A stretch of DNA of 64,000 bases, taken from a bacterium. GTDB taxonomy: Bacteria > Elusimicrobiota > Elusimicrobia > UBA1565 > UBA9628. The notes beneath the pieces are model-generated. The model was not told where the DNA came from, made no database searches, and saw only the letters and a list, made by a program, of their open reading frames with translations. The DNA lies in the NCBI GenBank assembly GCA_021799485.1, contig JAJZAK010000004.1, positions 35,887-99,886 on the forward strand, in the 5' to 3' direction. Both the position numbers and the translations under genes were made by a program. Below are positions 32,773 to 41,282 of the stretch, one piece after another. The stretch's first letter is position 1, and every line of letters begins with the position of its first letter.

Positions 32773-33399
32773 ATGGCTGACTTGAGGCGGAGCGTAGGCG
32801 TGGTGTTGTTGACGTCGACGCTTGGGATTGCCGCAGGCCTTCCCCCGGCCTACGGAAATACTCCTGGCGGGAGCGGCGGATTGGTTGGGGGCCGCCATGG
32901 AGATCGGCATGGCGGACAATGGGGCAAGGGCGGCCCTCTCGGGTTGTCGAAGGAGCAGAGGCGGAAGATGCAGGATGCCTTCAAGAGCGAGAGGGCTGCG
33001 ATCAAACCCTTGCGGCGCGCCCTGCGCGATTCCGCGATCAAGCTGAAAGATCAAGTCGAGGATAAGGCGTCCGATGCCGATGTCCAAGCGTCCATTGACG
33101 GCGTGACGAAGGCCCGGCAGGCGCTACAGGCGGAGCGGCGGCAATTCCGCGCGAAGATCGACGCCATCCTGACGCCGACCCAGCGCGCCCGCGCATTGTT
33201 ATTTCGCATGCATCGCCGGGCCGGTATGCGAGGAGGCGAGCTCGCGTGGCGGCGCGGATGCCCAGCAAAGCATGGCATGATGCGGCGCCATGGAGGCGGA
33301 AGGACGTCGATGCGCCTCGGCCCTTCCGGCGACGGCGCCGCCTCTGATCGGGACGCGTCGGCTCCTGGATCGGAGGCCTCTTCAGCTGCGGGGCAGTAA
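32773..33399 (+). CDS. Spy/CpxP-like periplasmic protein
   Basis: 208 residues from an ATG with AAGGAGGTG upstream. The signal peptide (VGVVLLTSTLGIAAGLPPAYG) is followed by a Gly/His-rich stretch (GGRHGDRHGGQWGKGG). The helical LTxxQ-type domain reads LGLSKEQRRKMQDAFKSER...ILTPTQRARALLFRMHRR. Spy-like proteins chaperone periplasmic proteins or respond to metals and envelope stress. The His/Met-rich tail (GMMRRHGGG) hints at metal binding. It is followed 13 bases later by an ankyrin gene. Confidence 0.78.
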   Translation: MADLRRSVGVVLLTSTLGIAAGLPPAYGNTPGGSGGLVGGRHGDRHGGQWGKGGPLGLSKEQRRKMQDAFKSERAAIKPLRRALRDSAIKLKDQVEDKASDADVQASIDGVTKARQALQAERRQFRAKIDAILTPTQRARALLFRMHRRAGMRGGELAWRRGCPAKHGMMRRHGGGRTSMRLGPSGDGAASDRDASAPGSEASSAAGQ

Positions 33400-33412
33400 C
33401 GACGCGAAACAA

Positions 33413-33991
33413 ATGTCTTTCCCGGATCGGCCGGAGCATGGCGTCGTCGCGGCCGATCCGGGAGGACAAGCCCGGGGACCGATCGCGGCGGCGGCAGCCG
33501 GGCTGATCATCCTCCTCGCCGCTTCGCCCTGCCGGGCCAAGCCGCCCCTAGGCTTTCTGCTTGCTTCCGCGAGGGACGGCCATGCCGACATCATCAAGAT
33601 TCTCCTGGCTGCCAAGGCGGACCCAAAGGCGTCGGACCATGTGGGCAACTCGGTTCTGAGCCTTGCGGCCTCGGCGGGTTCCGCGGAAGCGATCCTGCTC
33701 CTCGCGGCCGCCGGGGTCGAGTTGAATGCCCGGGATTTTCATGGCTGGACGCCGCTCATGTATGCGGTGATGCATCGCCGTGCGGACGTTGTGCGAGCCC
33801 TCCTGGCCAGCGGGGCGAAGCCCGATGTCGCCGCGTCCGACGGCGAGACGACGCCGCTTTCCATCGCGACGGCGCATCATTTTAAGGACATGGTCGACGT
33901 CCTTGAGTCTGCCTCTCGCACCCCGGTGGGAGAGACCGTCGTCAAGGCAACCGCTGCGGCGTCGACGGTGTTGATGAAAAAAAGGCTTTAA
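33413..33991 (+). CDS. Exported ankyrin-repeat protein
   Basis: 192 residues from the ATG at 33413. A hydrophobic segment (GPIAAAAAGLIILLAASPCRA) probably acts as an export signal. Three to four ankyrin repeats follow: DGHADIIKILLAAKADPKAS, GNSVLSLAASAGSAEAILLL, GWTPLMYAVMHRRADVVRAL and TPLSIATAHHFKDMVDVLES. Ankyrins bind protein partners. It probably shares a transcript with the Spy-like gene. 33992-34131 shows nothing. Confidence 0.8.
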   Translation: MSFPDRPEHGVVAADPGGQARGPIAAAAAGLIILLAASPCRAKPPLGFLLASARDGHADIIKILLAAKADPKASDHVGNSVLSLAASAGSAEAILLLAAAGVELNARDFHGWTPLMYAVMHRRADVVRALLASGAKPDVAASDGETTPLSIATAHHFKDMVDVLESASRTPVGETVVKATAAASTVLMKKRL

Positions 33992-34131
33992 TCATGGAAC
34001 ACAGCACGTCGTTTGCGGGACGCCTTCCTTCGTCTCTCCCCCCGCCGCCGCGCGGCTGTCGGTGCGGCTGCGCTGGGACTCTTGTGGGGAATGCGTGAGG
34101 CCATCGCGCATTATCGAGCGGCGAAAAATAT

Positions 34132-36093
34132 TCAGTGGCTTGCCCACTGAGAGCCGTTCAAAACCGTGTTATAGAGAGCAACCCCGCCGGAATGATAGCC
34201 CAGGATATCAACATCGTAATGGTTTTGAACCGCGAAATTAATGATTCCAGATCCCAGGGCATTTTCAACAACCGGCGTGCCTCTAAAGTTTAAGTACAGC
34301 TCTCCGAACCATTGCGGCTTGTGGTACTGGCTCGTAAAGCCCAGGAATTGCTTCCCGATCGACTGCGCGCAGGCCGTCATTCCAGCCGCCGAGTAGGGGA
34401 ACCCCAGGCTCTGGCAATACCGCGCGTTGACGTGGTAAGTGTAGGCCAAGTTCGGAACCGAGAGCAATGACGCGTCGCCGGCGTATGCGGAATGGAGCGG
34501 CGTCTCGACGACGATCGTATGATTGTCCCCTGAGGCGCGTATCGCCTGGATCGCGCGCAAATACCCGGCCCCAGTCTGGGCAGTGCTTGAGACGTACTGC
34601 TTGTCCCAATTGCAATAACTGGAATCACAATAGGGTTCGTTATAAATCTCATAGGCCACGACACTGGCGTTGTTTTTGTAGTGGGCCGCGAGCTGGACCC
34701 AATCCTGAACCCAGGTGTCGGAGCCAAAAAAGCCGTCCATGTCATGCAAGTTGTGCATATCAAGGATGACATTCATTCCTTTGGAAGCAAGGAGAGAGAT
34801 GACAGCGTCCATGATTTGAAGATTCAAGGGAGGGGTGCCGTAATAGGGATCGGAAACCTGGGCGTTGGAGAAGGCAAACTCCAGACGCATCGTCTGGAAT
34901 TTATGTTGGAGCATCGCCGGCAATATAGCGTTCCATGAATTCAGCACTGTGGTCACGGAGGTCGGCGGATTATAATAGGTATAGGACTCTCCAGAGCCCC
35001 ACCAATCCGGATTGAGTCCGCCGCCGCCGTTGCCGCAGCAGATCTGGCCCGACCCACAGGATTCCGGCAGCTTGTCCGAGCAGGAGGAAGAGGCGCTGAC
35101 GCAGCTTCCGCCCGCCTGAGAACAACCGCTCGGGGGAGAGCTCTTGCAGCATAGAAGGATGGGGCCGCAGGAGTTGGGAAGGGGCGCGGAGCAGCTCGCG
35201 ACGCAGGTCCCGCCGGCCGACGCGCAGGAGGGCGAGGGCGTCTTGCAGCAGACCTCCCCCGAGGCCGGGCAGGAGGGAGGCAAAGGATTAAAGCATCTCT
35301 TCGACGCCACGCATCTCCCGCCCGCGGAGGAGCCCGAGCTCCCGCCGCCTCCGCCGCCGCAACAGATGAGGCCGACGCCGCAGGCATTAGGAAGCTTGTC
35401 GAAACAGGAGGAGGACGTGCCGATGCACGTCCCGCCCGCCGACGAGCAGGACTTCGAAGGGGTCTTCTTGCAGCAGGCGAGGCTCGGGCCGCAGGAATAC
35501 GGAAGCCCCTGGGAGCAACTCGCCGCGCTCTTGCAAACCCCGCCCGCCGACCCGCACGAACCACCGCCGCCTCCGCCGCCGCCATTCCCGCCGTCGCAGC
35601 AGATCTGATCCGGGCCGCAGGCGTTCGCCAGCTTATGCGAGCACGGCTTCGCGTCGTCGATGCACGTCCCGCCCCCCGACCCGCACGAACCACCGCCGCC
35701 TCCGCCGCCGCCATTCCCGCCGTCGCAGCAGATCTGGTCCGGGCCGCAGGCGTTCGCCAGCTTATGCGAGCACGGCTTCGCGTCGTCGATGCACGCCCCG
35801 CCCGCCGCCTGGCAGGAGCCGCCTCTCGGCGGCGGCGGGGTTTTCGTCGGGGGAGGAATCACGGGAGGGGGCGCGTAGCCCGGCTCGATTCGGCGGATCT
35901 GTTGAAGAAGAAAGCGCAACTCGCCAAAGATCGTGAAAACATCGGAATGGATGGTCGTCGTGCTCGTCGGGACGTTCCCCGAGGCGTTCAAGATCGCGTC
36001 GCCGGCGAAAGCCGGGGTTTGTCCTAGGAGGAGGGCCAGAGCGCAAGCGGCAATCGCCGTAATGAGTGTCCGACTTTGAGTTTTTGACTTCAT
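34132..36093 (-). CDS. Secreted GH5 glycosidase with seven Cys-rich repeats
   Basis: 653 residues from the ATG at 36093 (GGAGG upstream). Signal peptide ALALLLGQTPAFA. Residues about 95-350 carry seven repeats of the pattern C-x3-GG-x-C-x(5-6)-C-x(7-8)-C-x6-CC, separated by Gly-rich linkers; the fifth lacks its first Cys. The C-terminal domain is a GH5 (clan A) barrel: MRLEFAFS, ILDMHN, the acid/base in YEIYNEPY, a TYHVNARY strand, and the nucleophile in WFGELYL. It probably hydrolyses beta-glucan or mannan outside the cell. The repeats may bind carbohydrate or form a protease-resistant stalk. Confidence 0.85.
   Translation of the reverse strand: MKSKTQSRTLITAIAACALALLLGQTPAFAGDAILNASGNVPTSTTTIHSDVFTIFGELRFLLQQIRRIEPGYAPPPVIPPPTKTPPPPRGGSCQAAGGACIDDAKPCSHKLANACGPDQICCDGGNGGGGGGGGSCGSGGGTCIDDAKPCSHKLANACGPDQICCDGGNGGGGGGGGSCGSAGGVCKSAASCSQGLPYSCGPSLACCKKTPSKSCSSAGGTCIGTSSSCFDKLPNACGVGLICCGGGGGGSSGSSAGGRCVASKRCFNPLPPSCPASGEVCCKTPSPSCASAGGTCVASCSAPLPNSCGPILLCCKSSPPSGCSQAGGSCVSASSSCSDKLPESCGSGQICCGNGGGGLNPDWWGSGESYTYYNPPTSVTTVLNSWNAILPAMLQHKFQTMRLEFAFSNAQVSDPYYGTPPLNLQIMDAVISLLASKGMNVILDMHNLHDMDGFFGSDTWVQDWVQLAAHYKNNASVVAYEIYNEPYCDSSYCNWDKQYVSSTAQTGAGYLRAIQAIRASGDNHTIVVETPLHSAYAGDASLLSVPNLAYTYHVNARYCQSLGFPYSAAGMTACAQSIGKQFLGFTSQYHKPQWFGELYLNFRGTPVVENALGSGIINFAVQNHYDVDILGYHSGGVALYNTVLNGSQWASH
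35549..35806 (-). repeat. Two near-identical 129-bp tandem units inside the GH5 gene
   Basis: The units start at 35549 and 35678 (GACCCGCACGAACCACC) and differ at few bases. Each encodes one 43-residue Cys repeat plus its Gly linker. This is a recent in-frame duplication, so repeat number may vary among strains. Confidence 0.85.
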
Positions 36094-36130
36094 AGAATCC
36101 TCCGGGGCTCCCATCGCAATCATTCAAAAG

Positions 36131-38365
36131 TCAACGTATGACACCGCTCCTCCATCGGACGGCGGCTAAAAGCCGCAGCCATCCCGAGCCTCCCGAGCCG
36201 TAACTGGGAATGGCCCGCGGGGGGCGCGCGGCGAGTTCTTGAGGAAGGATCGCCTCCCGCAAGAGGCGCCCGTCCATATCCTTTCCTGCCGGCAACCCGC
36301 ATAAGTAAAGCGCCGTCGGCGCGATGTCCGTGATGTAAGCGCCCGCGGACAACACGCCCGGCTTGATCTTGGGCCCCCACAGGGCCAGGATGCCATTGCC
36401 GACATGCTGGCCGCGGAAAAGAATCCGTTCAAGCAGATCGCCCGGCTCCCGCCGCCGCCCTCCCAGGCGCAAAGCCGCATAATGGGAAGGCAGGGCCGCG
36501 ACCCCAAAACGCACGCCCCATTGGCTGTTTCGCCGGCGCAATGATATATCAGCGAAGAGAGGTTCTTTTCCTGGTTCATAAAAGGAGCGCCGCAGGTAGG
36601 ACCCGAACCTGGCCGCGGAGTCGGCGCCCCCGCGCCCGAACCATACGGTCCAGCCGCCCGCGACCCGAGAGCCGGGCGGCGCCGGCTCGTATTGCAATCG
36701 CTCCTCGGAAAGCAGATCCATGTCTTGCCGGGCCGCGCGCATCAAGCGAAGGACATTCAGGACCTCGACGGCGACGTCCCGGGGCATGGCCCCAAAGCCA
36801 TGATCGGAAAAAACGACGAGATGCCGCGAAACCGCCATGAGCCGTCCCAACCATTCGTCAGCTCTTTCATAGGCCGCCCATACGGGGCCGCGGGCGGCAT
36901 CCGGGCGAGCGGCGCCACCCGATCCCAGCGCTGGCTCGACACCGCTCCAGTGAAGATGGCTGGCGACGTCGACGCTGAGATCGTAGGCGACGAGAAGATC
37001 ATGATAATCCTTCGCGGCCAAAAGATCCGCCGTCCGGGCGGAATATAAATCGAGAGATCGCGCCAATCCCAGGATCCCGTCCCTCGCGGAGAGAGTTGGG
37101 GGCGGCAGGAGGCGGTCAAGCTCCGATCGCAAGGAGGACGGGTAGACCAAATGAAAAATCCGCCCGATGCCGCCGAGGGCGCCCGCGATGCGGCCGATCC
37201 TTTCGGCGGAAACGCCGAAGAGTCCCGCCAGGGCCACCGAGTCCGGCTCATAGGGAATTTCCATCGTTCGGCTCGAATCCCCGATCTTGGCCGCGAAAAA
37301 CAACCGGGGAACCAACTCTCCGATGATGCGATCCGGAGGGAAGCCGTTCAAGACTCCGACGACCGCGCTCCGGCGTCCTTCCTCCGAGGCCATGACCCAA
37401 AGCGGGGCCGCGCGCCGGGGAAGATTGGTATTGGACGCGATGCCATGGACGCCGAGGCCCTTCCTCATCCCGTGGCGGTAGGGCAGCACTCCCGTCAACG
37501 CCGAATAGATGTTTTGTTCGCTGGGATAGGGGGCCGGTCCCGGTCCCAGTGGGCAGCTGGTCAAGTTCGCCGCGGCGCCTTCCTTAAGGAGGCGTGCGAA
37601 ATGAGGCAGGAATCCGGCATGCACCCACGGCAAGATCAGGTGCCAAGTCGCCCCATCGACGACCAGGACCGAAACGCCGATCTTGGAGGAACCTGGAAAA
37701 GCCCGTCTTTCCCGAAACTCCGGAATCAAATCTTTCCGTTCCAGCGCCTCCACTCGGCAGGGCCCTGGAACGGCGAAATTGACGGCGCCCACCGCCGCCC
37801 CCGAAGGCCACGGCGCTGTTCTTACGACGGCATGATACAGATTCCTCTGCCTGGTCCGATGCAGCTTAAGCCGCGTTCCCCACGTCCCCCCGCCGCCCTC
37901 CGGACGCAAAGGAATCGCCTTCCAGCCGCTCAGATCGGCCAAGGCACCGCTCTCGTCCCAACCGCCTTCCAAAAAGAGCTTTCCAAATCGGCCCGGACTT
38001 GACTTGAAAACGAAATCGACCGGGACCGGTTCGCGCCGTTTCTCCCACCGCAGACTTTGAGCCACGTTGTGCCGTCGCGCCCATTGGTCGAGGAGATCGG
38101 TTTCCCAGCGAGGCGGGGTCGAATTCCAAGATTCATAATGCCTTAAGGCGACGTCGGAGACCGCGTCGAACTCCGGAAGCGGAAGATCGGGACGGCGAAT
38201 GATCTCTCGAGCGATCTTCCGCATGTTGCGAACGTCTCCGATCTCGTCAAAATGCCGGGCCAGGCCGAGGAGATCCGGACGCGGCCACAACAGGGCCAGA
38301 CCGGATAAAATAGCCGCCGCGCCTCCTGGAATTTTAAAAAGAGCGGCGCTTCGCCGCCACATCAT
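36131..38365 (-). CDS. Membrane-anchored alkaline-phosphatase-superfamily hydrolase
   Basis: 744 residues with an N-terminal hydrophobic anchor (IPGGAAAILSGLALLW). The catalytic domain begins near residue 235 (VSVLVVDGATWHLILPWV). The expected nucleophile region reads NIYSALTGVLPYRHGM, and further metal ligands lie in VAYDLSVDVASHLHW and VFSDHGFGAM. Its end (YITDIAPTALYLCGLPAGKDMDGRLL) is typical of the type I phosphodiesterase/nucleotide pyrophosphatase group. The substrate is unknown; phosphodiester transfer on lipids or glycans is common. The first 230 residues are not recognised. Confidence 0.82.
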   Translation of the reverse strand: MMWRRSAALFKIPGGAAAILSGLALLWPRPDLLGLARHFDEIGDVRNMRKIAREIIRRPDLPLPEFDAVSDVALRHYESWNSTPPRWETDLLDQWARRHNVAQSLRWEKRREPVPVDFVFKSSPGRFGKLFLEGGWDESGALADLSGWKAIPLRPEGGGGTWGTRLKLHRTRQRNLYHAVVRTAPWPSGAAVGAVNFAVPGPCRVEALERKDLIPEFRERRAFPGSSKIGVSVLVVDGATWHLILPWVHAGFLPHFARLLKEGAAANLTSCPLGPGPAPYPSEQNIYSALTGVLPYRHGMRKGLGVHGIASNTNLPRRAAPLWVMASEEGRRSAVVGVLNGFPPDRIIGELVPRLFFAAKIGDSSRTMEIPYEPDSVALAGLFGVSAERIGRIAGALGGIGRIFHLVYPSSLRSELDRLLPPPTLSARDGILGLARSLDLYSARTADLLAAKDYHDLLVAYDLSVDVASHLHWSGVEPALGSGGAARPDAARGPVWAAYERADEWLGRLMAVSRHLVVFSDHGFGAMPRDVAVEVLNVLRLMRAARQDMDLLSEERLQYEPAPPGSRVAGGWTVWFGRGGADSAARFGSYLRRSFYEPGKEPLFADISLRRRNSQWGVRFGVAALPSHYAALRLGGRRREPGDLLERILFRGQHVGNGILALWGPKIKPGVLSAGAYITDIAPTALYLCGLPAGKDMDGRLLREAILPQELAARPPRAIPSYGSGGSGWLRLLAAVRWRSGVIR

Positions 38366-38398
38366 TGTCCGCTCATGAATTTCGTCGTCCCGCAGGAC

Positions 38399-38444
38399 GC
38401 GCCCAGCCGTCAGAGAAAAGCGGAATGGCGAGACGGCTGGGCGC
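38399..38444. promoter_or_regulatory. Perfect 13-bp inverted repeat between divergent genes
   Basis: GCGCCCAGCCGTC (38399-38411) and GACGGCTGGGCGC (38432-38444) are exact complements around a 20-base loop. The intergenic AT-rich TCTATTATATGCTAAAA follows. It could be an operator, an attenuator or a terminator for read-through; no T-run favours the last. Confidence 0.55.
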
Positions 38445-38474
38445 TCTATTATATGCTAAAAATATCAGCGTAAA

Positions 38475-39317
38475 ATGCCGGGCGGATCAGGAGCGAAATC
38501 GACCGCGTTTCTTTCCTTCTCCCTCGTCGTCATCCTCGCCGGCTGCGCGACCGGCCCCCGACTCCCCGAGTGGGCGCAAGAGCCCGCCCGCATCGTCGAC
38601 GAAGGCTACATCGTCTACCTGGGCGACGGCCTGGAGGCCGATCCCAACCAGGCGCAGTTCGCGGCCGAGGGCATGGCCATCCAGGACCTCGCCAACGAAT
38701 GCTCGTTCGTGCCGAAGCGGGCCCGCATCGAGAACCACTTCATGACGCGCGCGAGAGGGGGCTTCGAGGCCTACGCCACGATCGCCGTCAACTACGACGT
38801 CTGCGAGGAAGCCCAGCAAACCGTGCAGCCCGCGCAGATCAAGGCGCTCGCGAGCGCTCCGTTCATGGAGGAGCTCAAGCGCTATCAGGAATTCATCGGC
38901 AATCCGCCCCAGCAAGCCCCCGCGGGCGGCGCCTCCCAAGGCCCCCCCGAGCCCCCGACCGCCATGGCGGACGACGTGGACTTCTTCCTCGCGCGCCAGT
39001 ACGTGGCCGTCCAGAAGGAGAATGTGATCCTGGCGCCGCCCGGCGCCTACGCCCCCGGGTCCTATGAGACCCGGACCTATCTGACCCGCGTCACGAGGGT
39101 CATCCGCCCAATGCAGGCCTACTATGCCCGGCATCCGCGGCTGCGCGCCGCCCCGACGACATGGTCCACGATCGAACCGCGCGTGCGCCGGCGCTATCCC
39201 GCCGCCTTCAAGGGGCCCGTCCGCCGCGTTCGCCTTTATCGGGCGCCGCGCCGAAGATGGTTCCGCCGCCGCCCCCTCCGCCCGCAATACGCGAACCGCG
39301 CGCGCCGGCGGTTCTAA
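38475..39317 (+). CDS. Predicted lipoprotein, LPP20-like
   Basis: 280 residues. Lipobox LAGC at about residues 21-24 (FSLVVILAGCATGPRLPEWAQ). The following domain (EADPNQAQFAAEGMAIQDLANECSF...) resembles LPP20/YgdI-type envelope lipoproteins with the AxxxA-A-L pattern of a helical-strand fold. The C-terminal 70 residues are very Arg-rich (RRRYPA, RRRWFRRRP), which is unusual for a lipoprotein. It is followed by sixA. Confidence 0.68.
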   Translation: MPGGSGAKSTAFLSFSLVVILAGCATGPRLPEWAQEPARIVDEGYIVYLGDGLEADPNQAQFAAEGMAIQDLANECSFVPKRARIENHFMTRARGGFEAYATIAVNYDVCEEAQQTVQPAQIKALASAPFMEELKRYQEFIGNPPQQAPAGGASQGPPEPPTAMADDVDFFLARQYVAVQKENVILAPPGAYAPGSYETRTYLTRVTRVIRPMQAYYARHPRLRAAPTTWSTIEPRVRRRYPAAFKGPVRRVRLYRAPRRRWFRRRPLRPQYANRARRRF

Positions 39318-39326
39318 CAACCCCTG

Positions 39327-39782
39327 ATGAAGCTCTATCTGGTCCGCCATGGCGAAGCCTTGGTCCAAGGAGAGGACTCGGCGAGGCCCTTGACGCATCG
39401 AGGGCGCCGCGAGGCCGAGGCTTGCGCCTTGATCGCGGCCAGGCTCGCCGTGAAGCCCTTTGAAATTTGGCACAGCGGGAAAGCCCGGGCCCGGGAAACG
39501 GCCGAAATCCTGGCGGCCAAGCTCGGCGCGCCGGTCCGGCAGGCCGCGGGGCTCTTCCCCAACGACGCCGTGGAGCCTTGGGGAGAGCGCGCCGGACAGG
39601 GAATGAACGATCTGATGCTCGTGGGCCACTTGCCTTTTATGGAACGCCTCGCTTCCTATCTTCTCACCGGCGACACGGGCTTCGATCTCCTCGCGTTCCG
39701 GACGGCGGCCATGGCCTGTCTCGCGCGCGAAAGCGGCCCCTGGCGCCTGCTTTGGATGACGGGGCCGGAAATGGGCCTCTGA
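39327..39782 (+). CDS. sixA: Phosphohistidine phosphatase SixA
   Basis: 151 residues of the histidine-phosphatase superfamily. The RHGE motif sits at the N-terminus (LYLVRHGEA), with the Arg/His pair in SGKARARETAEIL and the second catalytic His in LMLVGHLPFME. Short single-domain length matches SixA, which removes phosphate from phosphohistidine on phosphorelay or PTS proteins. Two orphan histidine kinases are in this window, but no link is shown. Confidence 0.9.
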   Translation: MKLYLVRHGEALVQGEDSARPLTHRGRREAEACALIAARLAVKPFEIWHSGKARARETAEILAAKLGAPVRQAAGLFPNDAVEPWGERAGQGMNDLMLVGHLPFMERLASYLLTGDTGFDLLAFRTAAMACLARESGPWRLLWMTGPEMGL

Positions 39783-39804
39783 CGGCGCCGGCGCTTCGGC
39801 TTGG

Positions 39805-40482
39805 TCAGCGCCCGCCCGCGGCTTCCACGCATGCCGCCGTATCGTTGTCGGGAGAATTCACGAGCCGCGCGACTTCATAGGCGTCGAGCGTCTCCCCGGC
39901 CCAAGGGACGAGAAGTTCCTGAAGCTCCGGAGGCTCGGACTTGGGATTGAGCCAGAGGCGCTCGGCTTCGGCGTCTAAAATGACCGGCATGCGATCGTGG
40001 ATCCGGCGCATCATGCCCGCCGCCCGGGTCGTCACGATCGCGAACGACCGGATTTCGCCCGCCGCCGGATCCTTCCAGGCGTCCCACAACCCGGCCATCG
40101 CGAAGGGTTCCCGCGTTGGAAGCGTGATCCGCATGGGCGTCTTGCCCTTGCTGCCCGGAATCGCCGTCCACTCGTAGAAACCGTCGGCGACCACCAGGCA
40201 GCGCCGCTCGTCGAAGGGCCGGCGGAAACTGGGCTTCTCCATGAGAGTCTCGGCCCGGGCGTTGATCATGCGCCGCCCCATCGCGGGATCCTGGGCCCAG
40301 GAGGGAATAAGCCCCCAATGGAAGAGATCCAAGCGGCGGCCGTCCCGGTCCAGCACGATGACCGGGGCGTCCTGCGAGGGCGCGATGTTATACCGGGGCT
40401 TAAGATCGAGGCTCGCGGGCCTGAACCCGAAGCGCTCCCGAAGCGTCCCCATGCTCGCGGTCTGTGTGTAGCGTCCGCACAT
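39805..40482 (-). CDS. yedK: SRAP domain protein (HMCES/YedK family)
   Basis: 225 residues starting MCGRYT; Cys2 forms the covalent thiazolidine link with abasic sites in single-stranded DNA. Other family motifs: YNIAPSQ, WGLIPSWA, NARAET, RRCLVVADGFYEW and TTRAAGMMRRIHDRMPVIL, the last with the catalytic His. It protects abasic sites during replication. Divergent from the channel gene. Confidence 0.93.
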   Translation of the reverse strand: MCGRYTQTASMGTLRERFGFRPASLDLKPRYNIAPSQDAPVIVLDRDGRRLDLFHWGLIPSWAQDPAMGRRMINARAETLMEKPSFRRPFDERRCLVVADGFYEWTAIPGSKGKTPMRITLPTREPFAMAGLWDAWKDPAAGEIRSFAIVTTRAAGMMRRIHDRMPVILDAEAERLWLNPKSEPPELQELLVPWAGETLDAYEVARLVNSPDNDTAACVEAAGGR

Positions 40483-40519
40483 TGATATAGTCTATCGTTT
40501 TCAGCGGGAGACCGCTTCC

Positions 40520-41257
40520 ATGAAGAACTGGAAACTTTCAAAGCTGTGGCCGCAGGTTCCGATCGGGCTTTTGATGCTTCTCTCCGGGGCCACGAACATC
40601 CTGACCGGCTCCAAGATCAGACAGCTCGGCGCGGCCTACCAGAGCCTTTCCCAGGTCGGACCGTTCGGCCAGCTGAGCCGGGATCTCTCCCTGGGCACGC
40701 TGGGAAACGGCGTCCAGGTCCTCCTGGGAGCGGGCATGCTGATCGTCGGCGTCGCCCTCTTCTGGCGGCTGCGCTCCGCCTGGGCCTTCGCGATCCTCGT
40801 GCTTTGCGCCGCCTTGACGGTCGATATGGCCCGCCACCGCGCCTTCTCCGGATTGATCGCGCCGGGAGCCTCCCTGATGGCGCTTATCGCATGGCAGAAG
40901 CGCTTCGCGGTCCAGTCTCTCGCGGGCGCCTATCTCATGTCCTTTCTGGGTCTCGCCGCGGTGCTGGCCTACGGCATCTTGGGCTCCCTGCTCCTCGGAG
41001 CGGAGTTCAAGCCCCCCATCCTGGACCTCGCCACCGCGATCTACTTCACCGTCACGAGCATCACGACCGCGGGCTGCAATATCTATCCCGCCACGCCCGA
41101 GGCGAAATTCTACGTCGTGGGCCTCATCGTGGCCGGCCTGAGCACCTTCATGACGACGGTCGTGGCGACGCTCGGCCCCCTGCTTTCCAACCAATTGAGA
41201 GGCTCTCTTATCCGCAAGAAGACGGCCCCGATTCAGGAACGGGGCGGATCCTCGTGA
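40520..41257 (+). CDS. Kch-like potassium channel homologue without RCK domain and with altered filter
   Basis: 245 residues with about six hydrophobic segments and a pore region that lines up with E. coli Kch: AIYFTVTSITTAGCNIYPATPEAK corresponds to the Kch pore helix and filter. The last helix reads FYVVGLIVAGLSTFMTTVVATLGPLL. The canonical TVGYGD is replaced by TAGCNI (residues 183-188). The protein stops after the inner helix, so the cytoplasmic RCK sensor of Kch is absent. It may be a non-selective pore, a non-conducting relative or a channel with novel selectivity. Confidence 0.78.
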   Translation: MKNWKLSKLWPQVPIGLLMLLSGATNILTGSKIRQLGAAYQSLSQVGPFGQLSRDLSLGTLGNGVQVLLGAGMLIVGVALFWRLRSAWAFAILVLCAALTVDMARHRAFSGLIAPGASLMALIAWQKRFAVQSLAGAYLMSFLGLAAVLAYGILGSLLLGAEFKPPILDLATAIYFTVTSITTAGCNIYPATPEAKFYVVGLIVAGLSTFMTTVVATLGPLLSNQLRGSLIRKKTAPIQERGGSS

Positions 41258-41282
41258 CTCCCCACATGCCCCCCCTTTGACC

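Noticed and set aside
34953..35714. Long alternative frames over the GH5 Cys repeats
   Set aside because: Produced by the repetitive GC-rich linker DNA; only the minus-strand GH5 frame has signal peptide and catalytic motifs.
35549..35806. CRISPR-like array
   Set aside because: The 129-bp units are in-frame coding duplications, without spacers or cas genes.
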